From Segatella buccae ATCC 33574 (GTDB lineage: Bacteria; Bacteroidota; Bacteroidia; Bacteroidales; Bacteroidaceae): a DNA stretch of 64,000 nucleotides. Shown here piece by piece: positions 1 to 9,361 of the stretch (the stretch's first letter is position 1; each line of letters begins with the position of its first letter). The DNA is taken from NCBI RefSeq assembly GCF_000184945.1, contig NZ_GL586311.1, positions 988,502 through 1,052,501 of the forward strand, given 5' to 3'. Under the pieces are notes generated by a model, which ran no database searches, was not told the origin of the DNA, and saw only the letters and a list, made by a program, of their open reading frames with translations. Both the position numbers and the translations under genes were made by a program.

Positions 1-3000
1 GACAAACTCGACCGCGGACTCGTGGCCGTGAACACGGGGAAAGGTATTTTTTGCAGTTGGCGTATCCTCGGGGAGGAATACTACGACGTGACCTACAACA
101 TCTATCGCGACGGTACCAAAATCAACAGCTCGCCACTGCGGGTGTCAAACTTCACCGACGCTGCAGGCACGGCCGGCAGCAGCTATGCTGTGGAGGCCGT
201 GGTGAGGGGCAAGGCGGAGAAAAAAAGCAAGGCGGTGAAGCCTTGGGCACACAACTACATGGAGATAGAACCGGAGAAAGTGTATGCCAACAAGGGTGGG
301 GCAGACATCACGTCGCACTACGAGCCCAACGATGTGAGTGTGGCCGACCTTGATGGTGACGGAGAGGTGGAACTGCTGCTCAAGCGGCGCAATATCGCCG
401 ATGCCAACGCCCTTTATCCCATCACAAGCACCGACTTCGACATACTGGAAGCCTACAAGCTCAACGGCAAGAGGCTGTGGTGGATAGACTGCGGGCCCAA
501 CATGGTGAGCGGAACGAGTGTGGAGGTGAATATCGTGGCCTACGACTGGGACGGTGACGGCCGGGCCGAGGTGGTGTTGCGGGGGGCCGACGGTATGGTA
601 CTACACATGGCCGACGGAACAACCCAAACCATCGGCAACCCGGCGGTGAACACCCGCAACACCATTTCGCACACGCCCAACATGACCTACACCAACTCGG
701 GGGCCGAATATCTGCTCTATCTCAACGGCGAGACGGGCAAGCCCTACCAAGTGATGGACTATCCGCTCTCCCGCGGAAAGGCTACCGACTGGGGCGACGC
801 CTATGGTCACCGCTCCAGCAAATACTTCTTCGGTGCTCCGTTCCTCGATGGCAGGAAACCCAGCATCTTTCTTGCGCGCGGTATCTACACCAAACACAAG
901 ATGGCGGCTTTCGACGTAGATCCGGCCACGCATACGCTGACGACCCGATGGACATGGAACAGTCCGTCGTCGGGCATCTGGTTCGGACAGGGCTACCACA
1001 ACTACGGCATCGCCGATGTAGACTGGGACGGTCGTGACGAGATCGTCTACGGCTCCATGGTGATCGATGACAACGGGCACGGACTCTCCTCCACGGGTCT
1101 CGGTCACGGAGATGCACAGCACTGCAGCGACTTCAACCCCTTCATACACGGGCAGGAAATCTATGCGTGCAACGAAGACTTGCCCAATAACAACTACCGG
1201 GATGCCACCACGAGCAAGATATACTACCGCTCGACGAGTCCCAATGATGACGGACGGGCCATGATGGCCAACTTCACCGACCGCTATCCCGGAGCGCAGG
1301 GCGTGTCGGCACACGACGACAACGTGATCAGTTCCGTGACCAACAAGCCGCTTGCCGACGGCACCAAGACCGGCATCGACCAGAGTTTCGCCATCTACTG
1401 GGACGGCGACTTGCTCCGGGAGACTTTCAACTACGAGGGGTTCAATGCCAAGGGCTACTACGAAACCGGAGCACCGCGCGTGGTGAAATATGGCAGTTGG
1501 ACACCCATCGAGCGTTTCGAGGGCTGTCGCACCAACAACGGTACGAAGGGTTCGCCGGCCAGTCAGAGTGACATCATGGGCGACTGGCGCGAAGAACTCA
1601 TCCTCCGCACCACCGATGGCAAACTGCGCATCTACACCACCACGGCTCTCACCGAATACCGCAACTACACGTTGTGGCACGACCACCAGTACCGCAATGC
1701 CATGGTATGGGAGATGTGCGGCTACAACCAGCCGCCGCACACGAGCTACTTCCTCGGTAAGGCCGAGGGCATCACGCAGGCTCCGCCTCCGCTCACCATG
1801 ACGGGACGTACCGAGGTGGGCAATGGCGGCACCGTCAATGGGGCACTGGCCGACAAGCAGGTGCTCATGGCCGAGACGGCAGACATGACCGTGAGCGTGG
1901 AAGACGGGGCCGCACCTTACATCTTCTTCGACAATGCACCGACTTGGGTGCAGGGACACGATGACAACGACAACATCACAACGACCACCTACACGCACCG
2001 GCTGACGGGCGGAGCCTTTGCCGGAGCCATGCGCCTCGTGAAGCAGGGCGACGGCCGTCTGGTGCTGCCGAAAGTGACACAACGCTACACGGGCCCTACC
2101 GATGTGTGGGCCGGCACCCTCGACTTCGACGGTACGCTGAAAAACAGCCGGCTGTGGCTTAACCGTTTTGCCTCCCTTTGTTCGAACGGAGGCGTATTCA
2201 AGAAAGGCATCGAGATGGATTATGGAGCACGGCTCTGCCCGGGAAGTAAGGACAAGGCTGGCACCATCGCCACCGACTCGCTGATCATGAACTACGGGGC
2301 ACGCATGGTGATCGACCTCTTCAGCAACGGAACCGCCGACCACGTGAAGGCCAAGACGCTCAAACTGGGGAAAAAGGTGTGGGAAAACGGACCTGCCTAT
2401 AACACCCCCGTATTGGAGATTGTGCCCCACTATGCCACCGGAACGGAGAAAATACCGGCCGGCAAGTATGCCATTGCGGAGATAGAACGAATTGAGGGCG
2501 ACCCGGCCGACATCGTGATTGAGGGATTCGGCACGCAGAAAGGCGAACTCTCCTATGCCGACGGCAAACTGTGGCTCACGGTGAGTGACACGCGCAGTCC
2601 GGCGGCCGTGACGTGGAAAGGTGCTGTGAACGGCAACTGGGATCTCGCATCGACCGAGAATTTCACATCCACAACAACGGGCGAAGACAACATCTTTGTC
2701 TCTGGCGATGCCGTGACGTTTGACGACAGTGCCGTGAAGACAGATATCAACCTTCCCGCCGACGTGTATCCGCGCAGCGTGAACTTTGAGAATGAGACAA
2801 AGCACTTCACGTTTAGCGGTGCGGCCATTGCCGGCAACACGAGTCTCGGCAAGAGCGGAGCGGGCAAGGTGAAGCTCAACAACACCAACACCTTCATCGG
2901 TCAGGTGGACATCAACGGTGGAACGCTCGAAGTGTCGGCATTGGCCGATGCCGATGGTGTGGAACGGGGAGCACTGGGAGGTAAGGACAATGCCATCCGG

Positions 3001-4485
3001 CTCAACGGTGGCGGTACGCTGTCCATTGCCAAGACCACAGGCATGAGCCACCCTATTGTGGCAAAAAGTGGTGCCATCAACGTGGCGGCCGGAGCCACCG
3101 CTGCCATGCACAAGGCTTCCATCACGGGTGCAGGCGACCTCATCAAGACGGGGGCAGGACAGCTTTCTCTCTACAGTGGCAACAAAATCAAGCGCTTCTA
3201 CATCAATGCCGGCAAGGTGTTTGACGAGGCCGATGCCCACGCTGTGGGCGACACCGTCGTCTTCAACGGCACGACGGGCACACTGCTGTTCAGCAATAGC
3301 ATCTACTCCTACAGCTCGGACAACACGCATTTTGTGGTTCCGGCAGGAAAGAGGGGCAGCATCTACCTTGACGGGCGGTGTGTCTATACCGGCAAACTCA
3401 CGGGTGAGGGCACGCTGGATGTACACTCGCAGTTTGTCCGCAACACGCTGCAGGGTGACTGGAGTGCCTTTGCCGGTACGCTGAATGCCTACCAAGGCAG
3501 CAAGTCTTCATTCAACTTCTACCATGCCAAGGGCCTGCCCAATGCCGTGGTGAGCATCATGGCGGGTTGCACCTTCAAGAACACGGTGGAGGAAAAAGGC
3601 ACGGCTGTCAGCAACATGAAGATAGGTGGCCTCAGCGGGGCAGGCGTGCTCGGCGGCACGGGCACCTACTTGGTGGGTATGAAAGATACTGCCACTCTGT
3701 TTAGCGGAACCATCGGCAACGGCATCAACCTCATCAAAACGGGCCCGGGGACGCTCACGCTGATGCAGCCGCAGACCGGGATGGGCACGCTGACGGTGGA
3801 AGGAGGCGAACTGGTGTTGCGTAACAACGGTACGACGACGATGACCGGGACGGCCGACATGACCGTGAGTGGAGGCCGACTGAGCGGCTACGGCTGTTGC
3901 GGCAACCCGAACGTGACGGTCATGGCCGGTGCAACGCTTGCTCCGGGCATCGCGGCCAAGCGCATCACCGACGGTACATTGGCCTTCAAGGGCAACCTTG
4001 ACATGCAGCAAGGGTCGGTGGCTGAACTGAAGATCTACCGCAAAGAGAAATACGGCAGCATCAAGGTGGAGGGAACATTCGGGCTGAAAGGCACGGTCAA
4101 GGTGGTGCTCGATGAGGCCTACACACCGGCTGTCGGCGACGAGTTCACGCTCTGGACAGCCGGTGTGATGGCCGATGCCCCCACCGTGACGCTTCCCTCG
4201 CTGCCTGCCGGCATGGCTTGGGACAAGTCTGGACTCTCGGGAAGCAATGTCACTACGGGCGTGCTGAAAGTCGTGGCCGCCACTGCGGGCATCGAAAACC
4301 TTACCGATGACGAGCCGGTGGACTGCACGCTCAACACCGTCGACGGCAAGGGCATCGCCCGATTCACCACCGCCAAGGGGCGTGTGGAGGCTTATATCCA
4401 CGGCATGGGTCTGCCCGCAGGGCACTATCTCGTGGTGATGAGCCACGGAAAGGCACGCACAGCCAAGAAAATCCAAATCAGATAA
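1..4485 (+). CDS. PL11 rhamnogalacturonan lyase with long repeat-containing C-terminus (5' partial)
   Basis: The reading frame is open from base 1, so the signal peptide and perhaps 20-35 residues lie outside the window. Residues 1 to about 597 match family PL11 rhamnogalacturonan lyases: the DRGLVAV start, SWRILG, repeated DxDGDG calcium loops (DLDGDGEVE, DWDGDGRAE, DVDWDGRDE) and DIMGDWREE near the end. These enzymes cut the alternating GalA-Rha backbone of RG-I by beta-elimination. The remaining ~900 residues are unusual for PL11, which normally ends near 620. They contain G/T/N-rich repeats such as GAGKVKLNNTNTF, LIKTGAGQLSLYS and LIKTGPGTLTLM, which resemble passenger-associated beta-helix repeats of autotransporters. 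The last ~40 residues (PAGHYLVVM...KKIQIR) look like a T9SS type A sorting domain, so surface display or secretion is inferred. A GH43 gene starts 4 bp downstream. Confidence 0.85.
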   Translation, partial: DKLDRGLVAVNTGKGIFCSWRILGEEYYDVTYNIYRDGTKINSSPLRVSNFTDAAGTAGSSYAVEAVVRGKAEKKSKAVKPWAHNYMEIEPEKVYANKGGADITSHYEPNDVSVADLDGDGEVELLLKRRNIADANALYPITSTDFDILEAYKLNGKRLWWIDCGPNMVSGTSVEVNIVAYDWDGDGRAEVVLRGADGMVLHMADGTTQTIGNPAVNTRNTISHTPNMTYTNSGAEYLLYLNGETGKPYQVMDYPLSRGKATDWGDAYGHRSSKYFFGAPFLDGRKPSIFLARGIYTKHKMAAFDVDPATHTLTTRWTWNSPSSGIWFGQGYHNYGIADVDWDGRDEIVYGSMVIDDNGHGLSSTGLGHGDAQHCSDFNPFIHGQEIYACNEDLPNNNYRDATTSKIYYRSTSPNDDGRAMMANFTDRYPGAQGVSAHDDNVISSVTNKPLADGTKTGIDQSFAIYWDGDLLRETFNYEGFNAKGYYETGAPRVVKYGSWTPIERFEGCRTNNGTKGSPASQSDIMGDWREELILRTTDGKLRIYTTTALTEYRNYTLWHDHQYRNAMVWEMCGYNQPPHTSYFLGKAEGITQAPPPLTMTGRTEVGNGGTVNGALADKQVLMAETADMTVSVEDGAAPYIFFDNAPTWVQGHDDNDNITTTTYTHRLTGGAFAGAMRLVKQGDGRLVLPKVTQRYTGPTDVWAGTLDFDGTLKNSRLWLNRFASLCSNGGVFKKGIEMDYGARLCPGSKDKAGTIATDSLIMNYGARMVIDLFSNGTADHVKAKTLKLGKKVWENGPAYNTPVLEIVPHYATGTEKIPAGKYAIAEIERIEGDPADIVIEGFGTQKGELSYADGKLWLTVSDTRSPAAVTWKGAVNGNWDLASTENFTSTTTGEDNIFVSGDAVTFDDSAVKTDINLPADVYPRSVNFENETKHFTFSGAAIAGNTSLGKSGAGKVKLNNTNTFIGQVDINGGTLEVSALADADGVERGALGGKDNAIRLNGGGTLSIAKTTGMSHPIVAKSGAINVAAGATAAMHKASITGAGDLIKTGAGQLSLYSGNKIKRFYINAGKVFDEADAHAVGDTVVFNGTTGTLLFSNSIYSYSSDNTHFVVPAGKRGSIYLDGRCVYTGKLTGEGTLDVHSQFVRNTLQGDWSAFAGTLNAYQGSKSSFNFYHAKGLPNAVVSIMAGCTFKNTVEEKGTAVSNMKIGGLSGAGVLGGTGTYLVGMKDTATLFSGTIGNGINLIKTGPGTLTLMQPQTGMGTLTVEGGELVLRNNGTTTMTGTADMTVSGGRLSGYGCCGNPNVTVMAGATLAPGIAAKRITDGTLAFKGNLDMQQGSVAELKIYRKEKYGSIKVEGTFGLKGTVKVVLDEAYTPAVGDEFTLWTAGVMADAPTVTLPSLPAGMAWDKSGLSGSNVTTGVLKVVAATAGIENLTDDEPVDCTLNTVDGKGIARFTTAKGRVEAYIHGMGLPAGHYLVVMSHGKARTAKKIQIR

Positions 4486-4489
4486 GAAC

Positions 4490-5533
4490 ATGAAGAAAAC
4501 CATTCTATCCCTCCTTTTCGTGGCCGCGGCGGCTCTCTCCGCCCCGGCCCGGAATCCCCAGAAAGGTACCTACGGCTACCTCTACTGCCACATGAGCGGT
4601 GCCGGAGAGTGGACGGCTTTCGCCATCAGCCGTGACGGCCTGCACTTCCAAGACCTTTGGGAGGGCGGCCCCGTCTTCGACAACGCCCGGCATGCCCGCA
4701 TTGAGGGTGGTACACGCGATGCCTATATCTGCCGCACGCACGATGCCAAAGGCTATCTCATGGTGACCACGGACATGCTCGTGGCCAAGTCGCGCAAATG
4801 GAACAACTATGGCATCGACCTGCTGCGGAGCAAGAATCTGCTCGACTGGCAGTCGGTGACGTTCGATTTCCGCAAAGGGCCTTCCATCTTCTGCGACCCC
4901 GAGTCGCCCGATCCCTACAAAGACTATTCCACCATCAGCCGCGTGTGGGCCCCGCAGATATTCTGGGATGATGCCTACACATGGCCCGACGGCCGGAAAG
5001 GTGGCTACCTCATCTACTACTCCATGCTCAACCGCCCGGAAGAGGGCTACGACCGGATGTATTATTCGTATGCCGACCGGTCGTTCACCCGGCTCACCAA
5101 GCCCCGTCTGCTTTTCGACTGGGGCTATGCCACCATTGATGCCGACATCAACTACAACGATGCCGACGGACTCTACCACATGCTCATCAAGAAGGAAGGG
5201 GGGCGGCCCGGCATCTATGCCACCACGGCTCCGGCCCTGAAAGGCCCGTGGAAAGAGCCGTCGGAGCAGGATCACATCAATTTTGAAGGCAAAAAACTGT
5301 GCGAGGGGGCCTCGGCCTTCCGGCCGATAGGCAGCGACGAGTGGCGGGTGGCCTACATCCAATACTCCGACAAGCCGCGCCACTACCGCATCTGCAAAGC
5401 CGACAAGTGGCTGCGCAACTTCTCCGAGCCGGTCGACATACAGGGCGTGGCCGCTCCGCAACACGGGTCGTTCATGCGACTGACGAAGAAAGAATACAAG
5501 AGACTGGAGAAACAGATAGGGAAGAAACGCTGA
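4490..5533 (+). CDS. GH43-family glycoside hydrolase, secreted
   Basis: This 347-residue protein starts with a signal peptide (MKKTILSLLFVAAAALSAPA) and is built like a five-bladed beta-propeller glycosidase of family GH43. Supporting motifs are RVWAPQIFWDD near residue 153, a TIDADINY segment near residue 220 and CEGASAF near residue 272, where GH43 enzymes carry the acid glutamate. The canonical N-terminal Asp base motif is not obvious, so the exact subfamily and substrate (arabinan, galactan or galactofuranoside side chains) are unclear. It begins 4 bp after the PL11 stop and is followed by a strong terminator, so the two genes form the end of one operon. A role on RG-I side chains is inferred from this neighbour and the nearby locus. 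Confidence 0.75.
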   Translation: MKKTILSLLFVAAAALSAPARNPQKGTYGYLYCHMSGAGEWTAFAISRDGLHFQDLWEGGPVFDNARHARIEGGTRDAYICRTHDAKGYLMVTTDMLVAKSRKWNNYGIDLLRSKNLLDWQSVTFDFRKGPSIFCDPESPDPYKDYSTISRVWAPQIFWDDAYTWPDGRKGGYLIYYSMLNRPEEGYDRMYYSYADRSFTRLTKPRLLFDWGYATIDADINYNDADGLYHMLIKKEGGRPGIYATTAPALKGPWKEPSEQDHINFEGKKLCEGASAFRPIGSDEWRVAYIQYSDKPRHYRICKADKWLRNFSEPVDIQGVAAPQHGSFMRLTKKEYKRLEKQIGKKR

Positions 5534-5541
5534 AACATGGA

Positions 5542-5598
5542 AGCCCCCGCCTGAACACATCCTTGAGGAAAGGTTCAGGCGGGGGCTTTTTCTTTTTC
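5542..5598 (+). terminator. Rho-independent terminator of the PL11-GH43 operon
   Basis: A 15-bp GC-rich stem (left arm 5542-5556, right arm 5573-5587) is followed by a T-rich tract TTTTTCTTTTT. It lies 8 bp after the GH43 stop codon. Confidence 0.9.
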
Positions 5599-5602
5599 CG
5601 AA

Positions 5603-5632
5603 AAGGTGGAAAAGCGGAGGTTCTTCCACCTT
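5603..5632 (-). terminator. Probable terminator of the S8 protease gene
   Basis: An 8-bp stem (AAGGTGGA at 5603-5610, TCCACCTT at 5625-5632) overlaps the stop codon of the minus-strand S8 gene and is followed, reading leftward, by TTTT. It is weaker than the facing plus-strand terminator. Confidence 0.5.
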
Positions 5633-7828
5633 ATCTCACCACCACCTTGCGCGAATAGGTGCTGTTGACGGTCTTGACACTCAGGACATAAACCCCTGCG
5701 GGAAGCCGTTGGAGGTCGATGGTCTCCTCGTGTCCGGCAGAGACATTGCTCACCTGTTTCTCATACACCTGCACGCCGGCAGTGGTGTGGAGGGCGATGT
5801 CGGCATAAGTCTCGCTACTGTTGAAAAGCAACTGCCACACACGGCCTTGGGTGCGGAACGTGAGCGGTGTGCTCGTGTCTTTGATGCTGAAGAGTCCGGT
5901 GCCCGTATCGCGCAGTTTCAACACGGCCTTCAAGCCTTCATAGGCATCTATCTTGCCATATCCGGCGTGCCGGTCCCATTCGTTGCTCGTGGTAAACTGG
6001 TCTTTCTTGGAGGTGGTGCGGAACACCTCCATCAGCTGTTCGTAAGAGAGTTGGGGATAGGCCTGCAACCACAGGGCGATGATACCGGTCACGGCAGGAG
6101 ACGCCATCGAGGTGCCTTCCTCCATGCCATAGAAGTATTCTTCACCGCCATAGGTGAGCTTTTGCGTCAGATACTTACCGTCATCATATTCATCGAAGCT
6201 GTCGTGCACATTGCCGTAGGCCGAACCGATCATGCTTCCCGGTGCCACAACGGCCGGCTTTGGAAAGCTGTTGTCCACCTGTGGCCCATAGCAGGAGAAG
6301 GAAGAAATATCGTTCAACGCACCGGAATCCTTGTTGGTAATTGTCTTGTTCTTATATGTCTTCCAACTGTCGGTCGTGTTGTATGACCCTACAGCCACCA
6401 CTTTTTCCGATGAAGCGGCACCTTCGCCCACACAATAGAGATTGTCGCCTGTGGCAAATCGGGCATCCTTGATATTCTTCCACTCCGATGTTTGGGCATC
6501 CAGCCAACTATCCAATCGGGCTCCCTTGGGCGCAACGACACGGATACCGATGTGCATGTCGCGGGAATTGAAAATCTCATCGCCGTTTTCTTCATACTCC
6601 AGAATCTTATCAAAGTTGAATCCGAGTGTCAGATTATACTTTCCATTGCTTTCCACAGCATCACCCCAAGCATGGACAAGCGTGTCAGTGGTGTTTTTGT
6701 CGCCATACCAGAAAGCCTCGTTTCGGTAGTCGAACACCTTCTTGCGAGAGTTGTAGGCAAAGACATCCACCTTGACATCCTTGTCTGTACCGCCCTTTAT
6801 CCAAATATCGGCATAGGTGGTCTCAGCCAACTGCCCTTCATCAATGAGCGCATAGAGCGTGTCCTTGTCGGAAGCGAACTCGTGCGAGAGGTGAATCTTG
6901 CGCTCTGCCTCGTTGCCGATGGCTGCGGCGATGAAGCCTCCATTGGAGACATAGCCCGACAGCGTGTGGTCGTAGGCGGTAGAACCGTCGTGCGGACCGC
7001 TCTGTGAACCAAAGCTCATGTTGACCACCCAAGGCATATTCTTCTGCGTGGCATATTCCTTTACCCGCTTCACATCTTCCAGAATTTCCGAATCATCGAA
7101 GGTCGAAGGAAAGAACATGAGCGTTGCCTTCGGTGCCATGCCATAGTCTTGCACGCCGGTCCACCTCGAGCCACCTGCAATGCCGGCCACATGGGTGGCA
7201 TGGTTGGTGTCTTCGCCATCGTTGACCGCTTGCAGGATGTCGTCACTCGCCGTTGTCGGAGTCTTGTCTCCCTTCAGATGGTTCCAAAGATAGACTATGC
7301 GTGAAGAGCCGTCGGCCTTGCGGAAAGCAGGGTGGGTGTATTGGAATCCTTGGTCGATCACGCCGATGACCACCCCTGTACCGTCGTAGGGTGTGTCCAG
7401 TCCGGTGCCGCTTTGCGCCTTGTCCACTCCCGAGGCCACGCGGGAGTGTGGTTGAACCGTTTGAAACGGCGCGGCGCATCAATCTTGACCACCTCTTCCA
7501 GACGGGTCACTTCCCACACCCTGTTCATCGGCACATGGGCCGTAACGAGCGTAGAAGAGATGGCGGTGGACTCAATGCCCATGCTCCGAAGCGTGTTGTG
7601 GAGACGCTCACCGTCCGTGCACTGTATCATGGCATGCACCACTTGCTGTGTGGAGGTACTTTTCATCCTCGACGGCAACCTCATAGGCTGCTGCTGTTGG
7701 CGCATGAGTTGGTTCATGCGGCTGCCTATTTTTGCAGGTGCTTTGGGTACATACGAGTTCTGCGAATGGGCCGCAAGACTCGCCAAGAGGCAAAGTGATA
7801 TTGCCACTAAAGTAGAAAATGCTTTCAT
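5631..7828 (-). pseudogene. S8 (subtilisin-like) serine protease, interrupted by a frameshift
   Basis: Two overlapping minus-strand frames make one protease. The first (start 7828) has a signal peptide and a propeptide-like segment up to ...RRFKRFNHT. The second continues from about 7442 with RVASGVDKAQSGTG. Counting from the GTG at 7439, the catalytic triad is complete: Asp29 in GVIDQG, His80 in NHATHVAG and Ser444 in GTSMASP. The C-terminus (PAGVYVLSVK...KVVVR) resembles a T9SS sorting domain. The break lies in a C-run (GGG at 7442-7444 on the plus strand); one extra base would restore a protein of about 730 residues. It may be a real single-base deletion, phase variation or a sequencing error. 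If real, the product would lack secretion signal plus catalytic domain in one chain. The gene stands alone between convergent GH43 and a divergent EEP gene. Confidence 0.8.
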
Positions 7829-8114
7829 GTCAATAAATGCAGTTAAGTTGTTAGTTTAAATAATAATGTTTAGGTTTTATCCAATTAGATTTAGAGAAAG
7901 CGGGCGTAAAGGTATGACTTTTTTACTTGTCGGCAAAATTTATCGCATTTTTTTTGTTTTTTCTATTCGAAAAGGCTTCGGATTCTTTAAAAACTGCAAC
8001 TACAATGAGAGTGTATTTATTCTTATCCATCCTACACACTAAAAGCTGATTTGTATGGCATTGAGATGCTTGTAAAAATCGTGGAAGTACACCAGGTATT
8101 TTATCTTTTTATCG
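7829..8114. other. Intergenic region upstream of the S8 gene
   Basis: This AT-rich, divergent control region lies between the S8 protease and the EEP gene. A near-consensus minus-strand box (TACCTTTA, complement of 7908-7915) could serve the protease. I see no gene here; the minus-strand open frame at 8039-8287 runs through the divergent promoter and looks non-coding. Confidence 0.4.
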
Positions 8115-8122
8115 TATATTTG
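8115..8122 (+). promoter_or_regulatory. Bacteroidota-type -7 box (TATATTTG)
   Basis: This matches TAnnTTTG. The expected start of transcription is near 8129, just before the small ORF at 8144 and the EEP gene at 8295. Confidence 0.6.
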
Positions 8123-8143
8123 CATTTGTAAAGTCTGAAAATT

Positions 8144-8281
8144 GATGAAAAGATACATTTTCATATTTCTATTGATATTGGGCGGAGTCGCCGATCGGGC
8201 CGAAAATGCCCACCTGACTGCCCGTTTTAACGGCCTACTTAGTGGCGCGGTATCATTTGCACCTTTCACACCTTTTCTATA
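8144..8281 (+). CDS. Possible 45-residue peptide upstream of the EEP gene
   Basis: An ATG 22 bp after a good -7 box opens a 45-codon frame starting MKRYIFIFLLILGGVA, which looks like a signal peptide or one transmembrane helix. It ends 13 bp before the next ATG. I do not recognise the sequence. It could be a leader peptide, a decayed gene start or chance; the position just behind the promoter is the main support. Confidence 0.3.
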
Positions 8282-8294
8282 ATACACTCACATC

Positions 8295-9233
8295 ATGATA
8301 AGCCTACTGCTTGCAAGCCTTTTCACACTGATAGAACTCAACTGCGAAAACCTTTTTGACACCCGGCACGACTCGCTAAAAAATGACACGGAGTTTCTGC
8401 CCGAGGGCAGTCATCACTGGACGCGCACCCGATATTGGCATAAGCTGAACGACATCGGGCGGGAAATCATCGCTCTGGGGGACGATTCCGCTGGTTGGCG
8501 GCTGCCCGATGTGGTGGCGATGTGCGAGGTGGAAAACGACAGCGTGATGTACGACCTGACCAAACGGTCGCTGCTGCGCAAGGCCCGTTACGAATATCTG
8601 ATGACCGACTCGCCCGACGAGCGGGGTATAGATGTGGCTCTGATGTACAATCCCGTGACATTCCGTCCTCTTTCCCATCATGCTATCCGCATTCCCCTGC
8701 TGCCGGACATGCGCCCCACGCGTGACATTCTCTACGTGGCGGGGCTCGCCGGCGAAGCCGACACGCTCCACCTTTTTGTCGTCCATGCCCCCAGCCGCAT
8801 GGGGGGCGAACGGGCTTCGCGGCCTTTCCGTCTGCAAGTGGTCCGCCGGTTAATAGCCGCCATCGACTCTATCCGCCTGCTGCAACCTGACGCACAAATC
8901 ATCCTTGCGGGCGACTTCAACGACTATGCTGACTCTCCCGCCCTCGACAGTCTCTATATCCACGACATGCACAACGTCTCGGCCACAGCCCGCGGAGCCA
9001 ATGGGGCAAGGGGTACCTACCGTTTCCGGGGCGAGTGGGGCTCGCTCGACCAGATTATCTGTAGCCTTTCTGTAGCCGGAAAACTGGCAAACTGCCACAT
9101 CGGCGACCTACCATTCCTGTTGGAAGAAGACGAGAAATACGGCGGTGTACATCCCCGTCGCACTTATCTCGGGCCCAAATACCAGCGTGGCTTTAGCGAC
9201 CATCTGCCGCTCGTAGCCCGATTCAAGCTATAA
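8295..9233 (+). CDS. Endonuclease/exonuclease/phosphatase (EEP) family protein
   Basis: The 312-residue protein has a short hydrophobic N-terminus (MISLLLASLFTLIEL) and the metal-dependent EEP fold. Visible motifs are NCENLFD (residues 16-22, Asn and Glu metal ligands), VVAMCEVEND (Glu), GDFNDYADS near residue 206 (Asp/Asn) and SDHLPL near residue 302 (Asp-His). This family includes DNases, sphingomyelinases and inositol phosphatases, so the substrate cannot be named. The N-terminus suggests export to the periplasm. It is monocistronic between the promoter at 8115 and the next promoter at 9316. The start at 8295 is chosen because the conserved core begins at residue 14. Confidence 0.8.
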   Translation: MISLLLASLFTLIELNCENLFDTRHDSLKNDTEFLPEGSHHWTRTRYWHKLNDIGREIIALGDDSAGWRLPDVVAMCEVENDSVMYDLTKRSLLRKARYEYLMTDSPDERGIDVALMYNPVTFRPLSHHAIRIPLLPDMRPTRDILYVAGLAGEADTLHLFVVHAPSRMGGERASRPFRLQVVRRLIAAIDSIRLLQPDAQIILAGDFNDYADSPALDSLYIHDMHNVSATARGANGARGTYRFRGEWGSLDQIICSLSVAGKLANCHIGDLPFLLEEDEKYGGVHPRRTYLGPKYQRGFSDHLPLVARFKL

Positions 9234-9293
9234 GCAATATATGAGCCATAGTCATAAACCTGCCATGTTAATTCTAAATTAAAGACAAAAACG

Positions 9294-9323
9294 TTGTCTT
9301 GTCGATTTATTTTTGTACTTTTG
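9294..9323 (+). promoter_or_regulatory. Promoter (TTG, 19 bp, TACTTTTG)
   Basis: A -33-like TTG at 9294-9296 is spaced 19 bp from a TAnnTTTG box at 9316-9323, the typical Bacteroidota arrangement. It lies 38 bp before the ATG at 9362. Confidence 0.65.
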
Positions 9324-9361
9324 CTACAAGCATAAGCATTTTAATAAAAAACAATTGGATC

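Noticed and set aside
601..3495. 964-codon minus-strand open frame opposite the PL11 gene
   Set aside because: It is a GC-rich mirror frame of the PL11 coding sequence, with no domain, signal or start context. Long antisense frames opposite metG, GH2, SusD and others were dropped for the same reason.
8039..8287. 82-codon minus-strand ORF in the S8-EEP gap
   Set aside because: It runs across the EEP promoter in antisense, has a composition like non-coding DNA, and shows no recognisable features.
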